A stretch of 64,000 nt of DNA. Source: Paracamarosporium sp. OC-R06-R3 (lineage: Eukaryota; Ascomycota; Dothideomycetes; Pleosporales; Didymosphaeriaceae). The first letter of the stretch is position 1. Every line of letters begins with the position of its first letter. The position numbers and the translations under genes are program-made. Shown here piece after piece: positions 1 through 11,030 of the stretch. The stretch lies in the NCBI GenBank assembly GCA_019828545.1, contig JACVRA010000367.1, forward strand, positions 1 through 64,000. The letters run 5' to 3'. The notes under the pieces are model-generated. The model was given only the letters and a program-made list of their open reading frames with translations. It did not search any database and was not told where the DNA came from.

Positions 1-46
1 GCTCTCGCGATTCAATAGCTTCAATTGCAGCGTCGATAGGGTCCAT
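1..46 (-). CDS. Fot1/Pogo-type transposase, N-terminal fragment at window edge
   Basis: The reverse strand from 46 opens with ATG and reads MDPIDAAIEAIESRE before leaving the window. This opening is characteristic of fungal DDE transposases of the Pogo/Fot1 (Tc1/mariner) class, in which it leads into a helix-turn-helix/CENP-B DNA-binding region. Only 15 residues are visible, so neither the HTH nor the DDE catalytic core can be judged, and whether the copy is intact is unknown. The identification is recognition of a family opening, not an alignment. Confidence 0.6.
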   Translation of the reverse strand, partial: MDPIDAAIEAIESRE

Positions 47-136
47 ATTGGCTGAAATATTGCGTGTTGAAAACTGACGCGTTTTGTTGAGGTGGCGCAT
101 TACGGTGGGGGGCGCGTTACGCCAAGAGCCACGGTA
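1..136 (-). mobile_element. Probable right end of a Pogo-like DNA transposon
   Basis: About 90 bases lie between the transposase start (46) and a TA dinucleotide at 135-136, the target type used by this class. They contain a direct repeat, GGCGCATTACG (94-104) and GGCGCGTTACG (111-121). The terminal inverted repeat should lie here, but its partner is outside the window. The boundary is a guess. Confidence 0.3.
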
Positions 137-786
137 GAGAGAACCCAGGCCTGAGGATCCACTTCACCATCACGACTTGGGCAAACGAAGAGGCTGCCAC
201 GCGATTACGCGGCTACAGCATGGGCACAATACCTCAGTGCCTGGTACCATGTATGTTTGGATATGCGGGATCCTTGTTGCCTGCTGCCTCCGCAGGATGC
301 AGGCAGGCACCGGCATTGTCGGGATTACAATACGACGCAGGAATGGAACGGGACGAATCACCCATGCCTATAGGCTTGGTATACTTGACATACCGATGCA
401 CCTGCGTATAAGACAGACGTTCGCCTCGCAGGAGTGTTCATGCGTCAGCTTGGCAAACGTGTCGATACTAGAAGTTGAGAACTACCGTGCATACGACCTC
501 CGCTCGTGCCTCCGCTCCTACTTCCGCACCCACACATCGGCAATAGGCTTTGGGGGCAACATGTTGTACAATACGAGGCCCAAGCCCGTCAAGACTTTTC
601 CAAGGGACCAGAATAGTGGAAAGCTCTTTTTCAATGTCCGAGAGCGAATAGAAGTGACGGTATCTGGCGACATAACAGCAGCCTTTGGAAACTACTACAT
701 GACGGACAATACAACCACAAACAGATCACAAAGTCCGCATGCAGTAAGCCGACTCGGAACCAATTTCCGATGCCCATGGAACATCT
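137..786. other. Intergenic, no gene seen
   Basis: An open frame of 212 codons crosses this stretch on the plus strand (177-815), but its translation has no recognisable domain and overlaps the end of the next gene. I treat it as chance. The stretch is probably the 3' flank of the regulator gene plus sequence next to the transposon. Confidence 0.5.
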
Positions 787-2327
787 CTATGCTGCAAACG
801 CGTAGCTCCCAATAAGTCGATAAACCTCCCAGGGTCCTATCCTCTCCTTTTTATCCTGCATTTTCAATATTGTCGCCACCGTCGCCGCTTCCTTTACCCC
901 AAAATGTTCAGCGATCCTGTCAAGCTGCCCAATGATCCAGAGCTTTGCTCTCGCCGGGCACCCACGAGCCCATGCAGCGGCGTAAAGCCCGAACAACAGG
1001 ATATAAGTGTCGAGAAAATGCGACAGCGTATGGGTGTGTGCAGATGACTTAGAGTCCGCTGGTAATTTGTGTTTAGCAGGGCCACTACAGTCTATCATTT
1101 GAGGCACTGTCGCGCATATCTCTTTTACTACCAAGGCGGTCGTCTCTGTTGCGCGCTGGCTAGCCTTGTCGTCGAGATTAGCACAAGATTCGATAATCTC
1201 GTCGCAGAGCACGATTCGCATGAAGCGCAAGACATTCCACATCTGGGTTACCATACGTGAAGTATATACGTCGTAGAACCCGTCTAATGTCTTGTCTCCT
1301 TGCTGTTCTGAAACTTGTTTTCTCTCATATGACCATACAGGAGGTGCTTCCTGGTCGATGATCTCAAGTTGTCTGTCTAACTCAATACACTGACGGACCT
1401 TCTCTTCCGCGTTCAAGCGGCCGTTAGTAATATCGCAGACCAGGTTTGTAATCTTCAGTGTTATACCGCTTAACCTCCATTTTGGATCCGAGATGTCAAC
1501 AAATTTGGCCGTATGTTCCCTTATCTCGATTATTTCATGTGGTATATAGTGTCGGTTACTTATTGCTATCACGATCGAATTTAGTGATAGCCTTGTGAGC
1601 GCCTTCAAGCCACCTGGATCAGTGAACCGCTGCAAGCCCCTGAGCTTGACAAGCGCCAAAGCGCCGTCGATATGGGCTCGTTGAGACACAGCAGAAGTCG
1701 ATTTGGGGTCGGTTATCTTCTCAAAGAGGTCTAGTAGCAGCGAGGCTTCGAGTATGCATGCCTGGTGAGCCGTCGTTGGCTCCTGCAACACCTTATTGGT
1801 CTTTCTAAGTGCATTCACGTACTTCTGTCGGCCTAAATTCCGTGCCGAGGGAGAGGTCATGTGATGTGACAAGAAGGCTAGACTAGCAGCATCAATGCTA
1901 AGGGAAAGATGCTCCGGCGCAATTCTTGGGTCAAAATGTGGATATAAGAAGTCCCATGCCCGGCTGAAGTCCGCAATGTAGTAAGCAAAAAAGAGTTCTC
2001 TCGCTTGGACCTGGAGATCTAGCGGCAGGTAAGATAGCTTGAAGCTTGTCTCGTTGGTCCGCTTTGGTGTCGTGGCTGACTGTTCGGCAGAAGCTGCCTT
2101 CATACGTATAATTTGAGTCTCATCCCAGACGCGCAGTGTGTCCGTATCACGATATCCGAAGCAGTCTATCCCAATACGTAGGCAAGAACTGCAAGAGGGA
2201 CGTTGGAGATCGCACTACTGCCTCTTAGTAGTTATTTAGGAAATAACAGAGACAAGGGTGAGCATACGCGGAGTTTCCGATCTCGACATCTTTGACAAGC
2301 CTTGGACGGTTTGCCGCGAAATACCAT
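787..2327 (-). CDS. Zn(II)2Cys6 transcription factor
   Basis: Nuclear DNA-binding regulator with targets unknown. Two exons: 2268-2327 and 787-2214, separated by a 53-nt GT-AG intron that falls inside the zinc cluster. The joined 495-residue protein has cysteines at 11, 14, 21, 28, 31 and 38, an exact C-x2-C-x6-C-x6-C-x2-C-x6-C binuclear cluster with the basic stretch RDRKLR. About 440 residues follow that look like the fungal-specific regulatory domain (Fungal_trans_2 type) of helices with no enzyme motif. Calling only the long downstream frame from 2103 would lose the DNA-binding domain. The gene is divergent from the dehydrogenase at 3034, with about 700 bp between their starts, so a regulator-target relation is possible but unproven. 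Confidence 0.88.
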
Positions 2328-2733
2328 ATTGGATCTGCTTAAATACCTAGTGGATATTCACTGCTGCTACTATACGCTCTGTGGAACGGATCCTGAGGCA
2401 AAGCACGGCCGCGAAGGCGTAATTCGCGAAGGCGCGCCGAATGTGGTCGTACGTATGCTTTTTGGGTACGAGTATGAACAAGGGAGCAAGCAGAAGACAA
2501 AGCAGATGAGATGATGCTAGTAGCCGCAATTGGTGGGATGCTTGATGTCAGTGGGGCACCGCCATCCTATCAGCAGTGTCGCGCTAGAACATTTCGAGTA
2601 TGCATTTCGACGCTGACGCATCGACTGGTACCCATAGTCGGATATTTCGTCCTCTGTGCTTCAACCCGGTGAAAAAATCTGGTTTAAGTCCGAGGTTTAT
2701 GTCATGAGTCGTTTAACTGGGCTGCTAGAAGTG

Positions 2734-2843
2734 TTACCCAAAAAAGTATCGACTACGTGCAGTCTTCCATGGAGTTAAGTTTGCCGTGCTAAGAGCATTG
2801 CCCAAAGAAGTATCGAATTCGTGCAGTCCTCCATGGACTTAAG
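2734..2843. repeat. Two 46-bp imperfect direct repeats in a divergent promoter
   Basis: Copy A is 2734-2779 and copy B is 2798-2843, offset by 64 bases. By eye they match at 40 of 46 positions; both include AAGTATCGA, CGTGCAGTC and TCCATGGA. They lie between the start of the Zn2Cys6 regulator (2327, minus) and the dehydrogenase (3034, plus), just upstream of a TATA box. They could be duplicated regulatory sites or a local duplication. Confidence 0.8.
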
Positions 2844-2889
2844 GCCCACGACCGCAGGCATGACGGCCAGTAGCTCCACGATGAATCAA

Positions 2890-2897
2890 TATATAAG
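2890..2897 (+). promoter_or_regulatory. TATA box of the short-chain dehydrogenase
   Basis: TATATAAG lies 137 bases upstream of the ATG at 3034 and immediately downstream of the 46-bp repeats. The spacing suits a fungal TATA promoter with a short 5' UTR. Confidence 0.6.
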
Positions 2898-3033
2898 TAT
2901 CCGAAACTAGTAGGTTTTACTGTCCACCATCTCAAAGGGTTCTTTCTCTCTTCTGTCGTCTTTTTCTTCGATAACACATATCGACCGTGTATCCTACAAT
3001 CTGCCGATAATTCTGTTCTAAACTGCTACCAAC

Positions 3034-3885
3034 ATGTCTTTCCCATATAAACATGTTCTTCTCATCGGTGCAACGTCTGGTATAGGAAAAGCGATGGCCG
3101 ACAAGCTCGTTGCAGAAGGCATCCATGTTACCGCCGTCGGTCGTCGTAAAGACCGTCTCGACGCCTTCGTTTCAGCCCACGGCGCCTCCAAAGCCTCTGC
3201 TTTGGTTGCTGACATCTCAGACCTGAACGGTATACCTAGTTTCGCCGAAAAGTAAGCACTTTTTGCCTCTTTTTACGTAGGTTCTTATACTAAAAACTAC
3301 AATAGTGCCATCAAACAACACCCCACAATGGACGCCGTTTTTCTCAATGCCGGCATACAACGCCACTACAACTTTGCTTCCCCTTCCACCGTGAACCTGG
3401 CGCAATTCAACCAAGAAATGACCATAAACTTTACGTCCTTCGTCGCTCTCACACACGCTTTCCTTCCGCATCTCCTTGCATCCTCAAACCCGACCAGTCT
3501 CATCTACACAGGAACGCACATCTCGCTCGTCCCAGCCTCCTCTTTGGCGGCTTACAGCGCATCCAAAGCCGCTTTGGACTCCTTTATTCAGTGCATCCGG
3601 GAGCAACTGCGCAACACCAAGGTGAACGTAGTGCATATCTCTCCTCCGCTCGTGCAGACAGAGCTACATGATTTCGAGATGGGCGCTGAGAGGGGGCAGA
3701 AGATGGGTATGCCAGCCGGACAATTTGTCGCAGAAACATGGGCCGAGCTTAAAGAGGGAAAGAAGGACGTGTTCATTGGAAGCATTGGAGCGAGCACGAA
3801 GGAGCAGTTCATGGAAATTGCTGATAAGCGAGCAGAGGCTATCGAGAGGCTCAATGCGCTACTCAGGAAAATGTCTGGATCTTGA
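3034..3885 (+). CDS. Short-chain dehydrogenase/reductase (DltE-like)
   Basis: NAD(P)-dependent oxidoreductase of the classical SDR family; substrate unknown. Exons 3034-3251 and 3306-3885 with a 54-nt GT-AG intron give 265 residues, a normal length. Visible motifs: nucleotide-binding GATSGIG near residue 11, the NAG structural motif (LNAG) just after the splice, and the catalytic YSASK with Tyr near 156 and Lys near 160, preceded by the expected Ser region. No signal peptide or membrane segment, so probably cytosolic. Its promoter region is shared with the divergent Zn2Cys6 gene and holds the direct repeats and a TATA box, which suggests inducible expression. Confidence 0.9.
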
Positions 3886-4217
3886 TCATTTCGTAGTGGG
3901 TGGATAGTAGCATCAGCCTAGCATTTCCTAGCGGGAGCAATTGTTCGAATGCTTCGCTCCACGTGGTAGTTAAGAACACAGTGATGTACTTGCGTAGCCT
4001 TTGATTCTCATCAAGCAGTACGCGACGATGTCAGTGGAATTACTGTCACAGATCAAATATTCAGCATGTTGCTGCAGCTTACGTGAAAGGTCCGTATGCT
4101 GTAAGAAGGATTTCATGGATTTTCAGTAATAGTAACGTTGCTATACTGAACAGTAATATTGTCATATCGTGTATGAGGTAACAAGCCATCAAGCACACCT
4201 TGCAACTATGAACTCTC
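3886..4217. other. Intergenic between convergent genes
   Basis: About 330 bp between the 3' ends of the dehydrogenase (+) and the F-box/RCC1 gene (-). I see no gene or repeat. Confidence 0.7.
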
Positions 4218-6870
4218 CTAATCAAGCTGCCACTCAGGCCTGGCCTCTCGCCACTCGTCCAACGGGACCGAGCCTGGCATTTCCTCCCCATTACTGAGTT
4301 TTAGCCGGGGAAAGGATTTGTTACGCCAGTCGTAAGTAGACTCCTTGTCTGCAAGCTCTTCATTGACAAGCAATACTGCACCCGAGTGCCAGCCTGCCGC
4401 GCTCACCCTGAGAGCAAAGAAAGCACCAAGCCCATCCTCTCCCTTATCCTAGACTAATGTTAGTAGATGTTGAGACGGTGCTATTTAACTTCCGGGTTGC
4501 CATTCAAATCACGATACTGTACCACCTTGGGAGCGCGAGTACTTTCTGCCTCTAGACTGCGCATCTTGGGGTACAAGGAAGTTGTACATTTGGCACTGGC
4601 CCATCTCCGAAGATAGTTTGCTTGCTGGATGGAAAAGGAATTTCACATACCTCATCCCACGCTTTCGCCTCTTGTTCGATCCATTCACTGACTTCTCCCG
4701 CCACAACTTGGTTGTTGTTGAACATGTCGCGACGTTCGCTTGACTCTTCTATGTCTTTTCCACCGTTAGATAAGAAGTCCAGCCATTGCTGCTGCTCTTG
4801 CCGGAACCACACTTCTCGTCCACGTGTATATGCATGCGATATGAGTTTTGAGTCCATTGATAGAGCGGGATCAGAATGAAGGCCGCGAAGGCGAGCTAAC
4901 GGCAATGCTCCCAAACCAAGAGGACCACAGGATTGCAATTCTTTGCCGTAAGACGTTATCTTCCCGGTAGAATGCAAGGCCAAGAAATGATAATCACCGA
5001 AAGCCAACGACACGACATTACTGTGCTGAAGCGCCGGTATACGCTTTAAGCCTGCAATTCCTGCCTGTTCAGGGTTGGTCGTACGGACATCCCAGCATGC
5101 TTCCAGGTAATTTTGTTCCGCAATAGTCACTTCGCCGTTCTTGAAGATCGCAAACGTTCGGAATGAGCCTTGGACGTCCATAATTGTCTCAGGTTGACCT
5201 CGAAACGCGTAGAGTTCCTGGATATTGTCTGCCTTGTCCTTCTGGTCAAGTCTACTGCAGAACACCTTGCCAATGTCGGTAACAAAGACCACAAAGTGCT
5301 CAAGAACGATGTAGTTTTTCACCTGTCCAACTTCTTCACCAAGAGCCCGATCATGATCTGACTCTCGTATGGATCTTTTCGGGCGTTGATACCCAGTTTT
5401 CGGAAGCTCGAAATTCTCAAGCAATAGCATAGTGTCTGCTTCAAGCTCCTCTTGGTGGGGTCGTCGTGGAACCGAACGAGCTCGTCGAGCACCATGTCGG
5501 ATTGCTCTGGGCTGAATAGGTTCCCATACCACTATGCCTATACCACGGACGTAAGCCGAACTACGGCTCCATCCTGCAACTACCTGCTTCACTGTTCCAT
5601 ATAGTGAACTATTTGTCAATTTTGATTCACCAGCGGAGGCTTCTTTCAAATCTATGTTGACGAACTTGATCTGAACTGCAGGCTGATCGATGTCGTGCCA
5701 AGACCATATTCGGCCACTGTCCGACAGGCCTAGTATGTGTGCTCGTCCAGCAGAAAATTGGCGCACTGTGATGGTGGGTTCATTATATGCTGCCGCTGCG
5801 GGTGACTCAGGATATCCGGCTGGGAACTGCAACGCTCTTGGATCAGCACTGCCGCCGATTCGTCGCCCACCATCTATGATTCCAACTGAATACAAAGTCC
5901 CTTTCGAATTGAGGATTGTAGTAGACCATCCGCTAGTTCAGTTAGCAATTCGCGTATGACCTTATGGGTGACCTGTTTATATATGATGTAAAGCAAGCCT
6001 TTGCATGAAACCACACAACGTATGTTGACAATCGCCAGATAGATCGTCTCTTTACCTGGGATATCATAATTTACGTGGTATCTGCAATGCTGTACTGTAA
6101 CCATACACTGAGACAACTTACCCGCATTGTAGGTCAGAGATGATTCCAATTCCTCGCACTCCCTGCATCTCTTGAGGAAATGGGCATGATCGCGCATCGG
6201 TGTGATGCCCTAGACGTCTGTCGGCCTCCTTTCCCCAAGTATACACTCGGCTCTGGGTAAAGAGACGTCTGTACATCTTCTCCCAGCGATCACCATCATG
6301 CTGAACAACTGGCTGATTCGGTATGCGGAAAGTACCTGGTATAACAGTTAGATAAGGTAGGCTTCGAACGATAGTAGACGATGAAGAAGTGCAAGGTGCT
6401 CCATATGTACAACACGGCGTCAGACTGTACACAGGCAGATGCAGAGAGCCGCAATGGTTTCTGTCTAATATGACGATGTACAGTCTATCCGGCAGTGATA
6501 CAGAGAAGAAATACCATAGCAAGCCCCCAAGAATATTGTTTGAAAGTATGAGCGAACTGTTCGCTTTCTCAAACCATATTCTGGGGAATCATGTCATGGT
6601 ATTATTCGTGGAGCTAGTTTCATACTAATTGTATGTGGACATATAGAGGTACTTACTGCGAGTTTGGAAGCTCCAATATGCAGGGTCCAAGCGAATCGAG
6701 GGTTGCTGAAACGCTTTGCATGTGCTGCAGAAGGCAAGGAAGCTCTGTGCATCGAGGTAGGGAAACACTAGCACTAGTATATCTAGTGGAAGCTCTGTGA
6801 TGTTACTAACCTCGGCCATGTTGTGATCTGTTGATTTGCGTTGTTGCGGAGGAAGCCTACGTGAACTCAA
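4218..6870 (-). CDS. F-box and RCC1-repeat protein, SAF1-like SCF adaptor
   Basis: Probable substrate-recognition subunit of an SCF ubiquitin ligase: the F-box would bind Skp1 and the RCC1-type propeller the substrate. Yeast Saf1 has the same layout and a similar length (about 640 residues). Five exons by frame and splice signals: 6657-6870, 6122-6335, 4651-5932, 4490-4564 and 4218-4448, giving 671 residues. The F-box is near residues 25-60 (ELPLDILVLVFPYLD). RCC1-like blades follow (VYTWG, GGWSTTILNSKGTLYSVG, GDYHFLALHSTGKI), and the last exon carries AAGWHSGAVLLV. Introns are 321, 189, 86 and 41 nt; the first is long for this genome. A second in-frame ATG at 6819 is an equally good start. 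Confidence 0.82.
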
Positions 6871-7226
6871 GCCAGGGCCCTTTGGGTGTTCGAGCTATGA
6901 CGCCACTGACAGGGATACGGGGATACGAGATCTATTCTTGGCGGACTAGCCTAGAAAAGGTATAGCACCTTCTCTGACTCAACGGGGTCGGACATTCTCT
7001 ATCAATTTCACACACGCTTTCACCACGATTGGCGCCACCTATTCCGCACCGGCTGGACACAGCAACGTGACTACACAATAGCAAACCTGTGACTCTGTTT
7101 CCGGAACTTCAAGCCTCGACCAGACGTAGCTTTCCCCGCTTTCGGAACCGAAATTCAAACGTCAATTCAAATTTCTGTGCGTGAAGTCTCAAAGGGTATA
7201 ACGGACGTCATATTTCACTTAAGGGA
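6871..7226. other. Divergent promoter region
   Basis: 356 bp between the starts of the F-box/RCC1 gene (-) and eIF2B delta (+). It must hold both promoters. I see no clear TATA box, as is usual for housekeeping genes. Confidence 0.6.
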
Positions 7227-8792
7227 ATGAGCGAGCCAGTTGTAGGTGAAACGGCGGCACCGCCAGCTGTGCCTCCGCAAGCACCAAATGACACAACAGC
7301 TCCAGCAAAGAATGATGCAAAGGGGGCAAAGCCCGCGGAGGATGGCGCGCCAAAGAAATTGTCAGGAGCAGAATTAAAGAAATTGAAGCAGGCCGAAAAG
7401 CAGGCAAAGAGAGCTCAAGCAAAGGCGGCTGGACCGCCAGCAGCACAGCAGGGTGGTCCCCCAAAGGAGAACCAGAAGCAGAAAGAGCAGAAGCAATCCC
7501 AGAAAGAAGACAAATCAAGACCTTTACCAATCCGGAGGAGACCATCGCAATCAAATGCAGTACCCCAGCAACAGGCGAAGAAAGAGGCGAAGCGAGACCA
7601 GAAGCAAGTCGGACTCTTCTTTGGACATCTGTACAGTCAGCCGAGACAACACTCCATGGTGGGAGCTTCAAAAGATGCCCACCCAGCTGTCCTTGCCCTT
7701 GGCCTTCAATATAGCAGTTATGTGATCTGTGGTAGCACTGCTCGTATGGTTGCCATGCTTCTGGCCTTCAAAGCAGTCATAGAATCATATCAAACACCTG
7801 TCGGAACCAGTTTGGCGCGGCATCTTACCAACCACCATCTCAGTCCGCAGATCGACTACTTGCGAGGTTGTCGGCCCCTGAGCATCAGCATGGGTAACGC
7901 TATTCGATGGCTGAAAGACAGTAAGATTTCTTCTCTCTTATCATGAACCTTGTACTTACCCATCTACGCAGTCATCATCAAAATCGACCCCTCCACCCCA
8001 GAAGCAGAAGCAAAACGCGACCTCATAGAAGAAATCGACATGTTCATCCGCGAGCGCGTAACTGCCGCCCAAAAGCTCATCCGCGACCAGGCCACTACCA
8101 AGATCCTCCCCGGCGACGTAATCCTCACCTACGCCTCCTCTTCCATCGTTGAGCAAACCCTTATCCAAGCCCACAAAGCCGGCATCCCCTTCACTGTCAT
8201 CGTTGTCGACTCGAAGCCGCTCTTCGAGGGCAAGACGCTTGCGCGCAAGCTCGCTAACCAGGGCATCAGTGTCCGGTACTACCTCATCACGGGCGCTTCG
8301 CACGCAGTCAAAGATGCAACGAAGGTGTTCCTCGGTGCGCACGCCATGATGTCGAATGGCCGGCTCTACTCTCGCGTCGGTACTGCGCTTGTATCCATGC
8401 TTGCACGGTCGCACTCTATCCCCGTAATCGTCCTCTGCGAATCCGTAAAGTTCACCGAGAAAGTGGCCCTCGACTCCATCGTCGGCAACGAAGTCGCGCC
8501 TGCAGACGAGATCCTATCCGAGGGCGAGCGCGCCTCCCTCCTCCCCCTGGAACCCCATCTCCCTACCACTCATCCCTCGAAGAACAAGAACGACGACAAG
8601 TCTCCCGCCGACGATGCCAAATCTAGGCCCCTAGACGTCCTAAAGTGGGTTGAAGGCTCGGAGAACCTACACCACCTCCAGGTCCTATACGATGTCACGC
8701 CTGCGGAGAACATCAACATGGTCATCACGGAATACGGCAGCTTACCGCCGAGCTCGGTTCCCGTTGTCCATCGGCTGAGTACGAACACCTGA
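7227..8792 (+). CDS. GCD2: Translation initiation factor eIF2B subunit delta
   Basis: Regulatory subunit of the eIF2B guanine-nucleotide exchange factor, which recycles eIF2-GDP in the cytosol and senses eIF2-alpha phosphorylation in general amino-acid control. Exons 7227-7920 and 7972-8792 with a 51-nt intron give 504 residues. Residues 1-130 are a Lys/Gln/Ala-rich low-complexity tail typical of the delta subunit. The rest is the conserved eIF2B alpha/beta/delta fold with stretches such as GNAIRWLKD, SSSIVEQTL, VVDSKPLFEGK and YYLITGASHAV, ending in a TEYGSLPPSSVP motif close to the C-terminus as expected. Complete. Confidence 0.95.
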
Positions 8793-9229
8793 GTTGCCCT
8801 GCGCGCGTGCGAGTTTTGGATTTTCTTGCTTTCCGTGCGTGTTTCTCGTTCAGCTGATTAGTGGCTTTGGCTTGGTTTAATTTCGTTTCTTTTGGTCGTG
8901 AAAAGCATCTTGGATGTTGCAGAGATGACTAACGAATTGTGAAGGGACGGATGGTGATGAGCTGGAGGCTCCGTCGAAGAAGCTCGGTCATTCCGGGGTT
9001 GCGCCTGTGCGTCGCGGTAGTGGGCGGGTGTGAGGGTCGAGGAGCGAGAGGGTTGTCTTGGTATGTATATGAGCGGGTTTGCGCTTGCTGTACGATCAGA
9101 ATCTGGGGGTGGAAATTGCATACTGGGCCTCGTATTCATCACATAGCTTCACCTGCGAAGTCTATCGAATATCACTCCAAGAGAACAACGCCCGAGAGAT
9201 GCGCGCTTAACGGCATCGTAAACAAGTCC
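8793..9229. other. Intergenic between convergent genes
   Basis: About 440 bp separating the 3' ends of eIF2B delta (+) and the basic coiled-coil gene (-). No gene seen. Confidence 0.7.
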
Positions 9230-10258
9230 TCATTCCTGACCCTCCCGCTTCGCAGCCATAAGTTTCCTGTACGTCTCGATAATACCCTGCCTCTCCACAC
9301 CCAGTTCCTCCCGCTTCCTCAAGCTCCCCACACTATTCGGCACATTCCCCACATTCACCTTCGCCCCGTTCTTAACCTTGAATATCTCCCTAGGCACGCG
9401 CTCAAAGCTCGGCGGCTCCTGCACTACATCATGTAAACCCTTCCTCTCCTCCCTCTTCCTCCTCAATGCCTCCCACTCATCCCCAACCCCGTCATCCACC
9501 TCGCCAACAACCAGCCTCTTCTTCCCCTTCTTCCCCTTCTTCTTCCCTTTAGCCGCCGACGCCAGCAAGTCCGCCGTTTTATCCTCCCACATGGCATCGA
9601 GCTCGTCTTGTTCTTCCTCCGCGAGCTCCGCGGCTTCTTGCTCTTTCTCGCGGATCCGCGCTTCTTCCTTGCGCCAGCCTTCCTGGAGACGCTTGAGGTG
9701 GCGCTCGTGCTTCGTTACGCGGTGGTCGCCTGGGCCGGCCATTTTCTTGCCTGTCTTTGACACACCTGTGAGGGGAAGCGCTTGGTTTACGCGCTGTCGG
9801 AAGTCGGAGAGGCTTTCGCCTGGCATGATTTTCAGCTTGGGGAGGGGCTGTTCCTCGCTGTTGGGCAGGGGTGCCTGTTCTGTTTCCGCTGCTGTTGCTG
9901 CTGCTACTTTCCCTGCCTTTTGCTGCGCTTGTTGCGCAGGTTTCTGGCTGTTTTTCTTCGGTTTCACGCCGTCGTCGAGCCCGGAGCGTCGTTTGCCGGC
10001 GTTTTGGAACGCCATGAGGCGCGCGAAGGCTTTGGGCGTGTCATCTGTGCCGTATCCCTGGACGTGGGCCGTCTTGCGCTTTTTGTTCTTCGGGGCGGAG
10101 GTTGCGGTGCGATTCTTGCCTACTGGGAGAGGTGCGGCGCGAACTGAGGGTGGGAGGTCGAAGCTTGCGACTTGTTAGATTCTTGGCAGGCGAGTGAAGT
10201 GCAGTGAGACCGACTTGTTCTCGTCATATTCGGCTTTGCGCTTGTGCTTGTGAGGCAT
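9230..10258 (-). CDS. Basic nuclear coiled-coil protein, CCDC137-like
   Basis: Function uncertain; the Lys/Arg-rich composition and MPHKHKRK start suggest a nuclear or nucleolar protein. Exons 10215-10258 and 9230-10163 give 325 residues. The 51-nt intron is needed because an in-frame TAA follows the N-terminal exon; its donor is the weak GTCGGT, and the acceptor has a CTAAC branch motif nearby. Visible: DDTPKAFARLMAFQ near residue 60, a predicted coiled coil rich in Glu/Arg around 150-190, a poly-Lys/Gly patch (KGKKKGKKGKK) and a conserved-looking end, IIETYRKLMAAKRE. The CCDC137 resemblance is from general pattern and is moderate at best. Confidence 0.72.
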
Positions 10259-11030
10259 TGTGACGGTATGGTTTGTTATAAAACTTGAATCGTGGTGGAG
10301 CTGCCAGTTGCGACCAAAAAAGTTGTGCAGGGATCTTTTTCCTATTAAATTGTATTGGGTTGGCTTGAAGGCCTCCAAGCCAGCAAGTCCTTGGCATCGG
10401 AAGATCTTAGAGCCGTCGTCAAGCCTGGCGCATTATATAATCACCGTAATTAATTTGATGTATAAAAAGCTTACTAAATCCTAGTTTAAATTTCTAAATT
10501 TCTCTTTGTACTACTGTTGTGTAAGAAGTGGCCTGAAGGCTGTTCGAATATGGCCTGTATTGTGAAGTGGGAAAGTAGGCACTAAGTCGCCCGATAGTTC
10601 AACGGAGCAGGGGCCACTATACGGGGCAATAGGAGGATGAGTAGATAAGAGGACGAGGGAGGACTTATCATTTCGTCGGTCGCGGGAGACTGAAAGACGG
10701 ATGAGTGTTGACGCATGATGATAAATATTCGAATGTTGGTATTTAATCGGGACCTGACTTCTGTTGTAAAAGATCAGGTTGTGTCTGCCATGATACCGCC
10801 CAACTTCACGGGCGATGCAAGGATCCTATCCTGCGAATATGCGAGGGGCTGATCAAGCCTGCCTTAGCGGTGGTAGTCTTTTCACTTGGCGGTGCTATGG
10901 TCCTAAACTGCTTGATATAGAAGCTAATCGTGGTCTTCTTACGATTAAACTTCCTTGGTTTTTCCGTCTTTCATAGATGTATCACGTGAACGTTATCTCT
11001 TGCTGGGGCATGTCATATTTTCTACAGCTA
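10259..11030. other. Intergenic with an AT-rich patch
   Basis: 770 bp without a gene. Around 10430-10510 the composition turns strongly AT-rich, unlike the flanks, possibly a decayed, RIP-mutated insertion. Nothing else is recognisable. Confidence 0.5.

Noticed and set aside
177..815. 212-codon open frame on the plus strand
   Set aside because: No domain, odd composition, and it overlaps the 3' end of the Zn2Cys6 gene.
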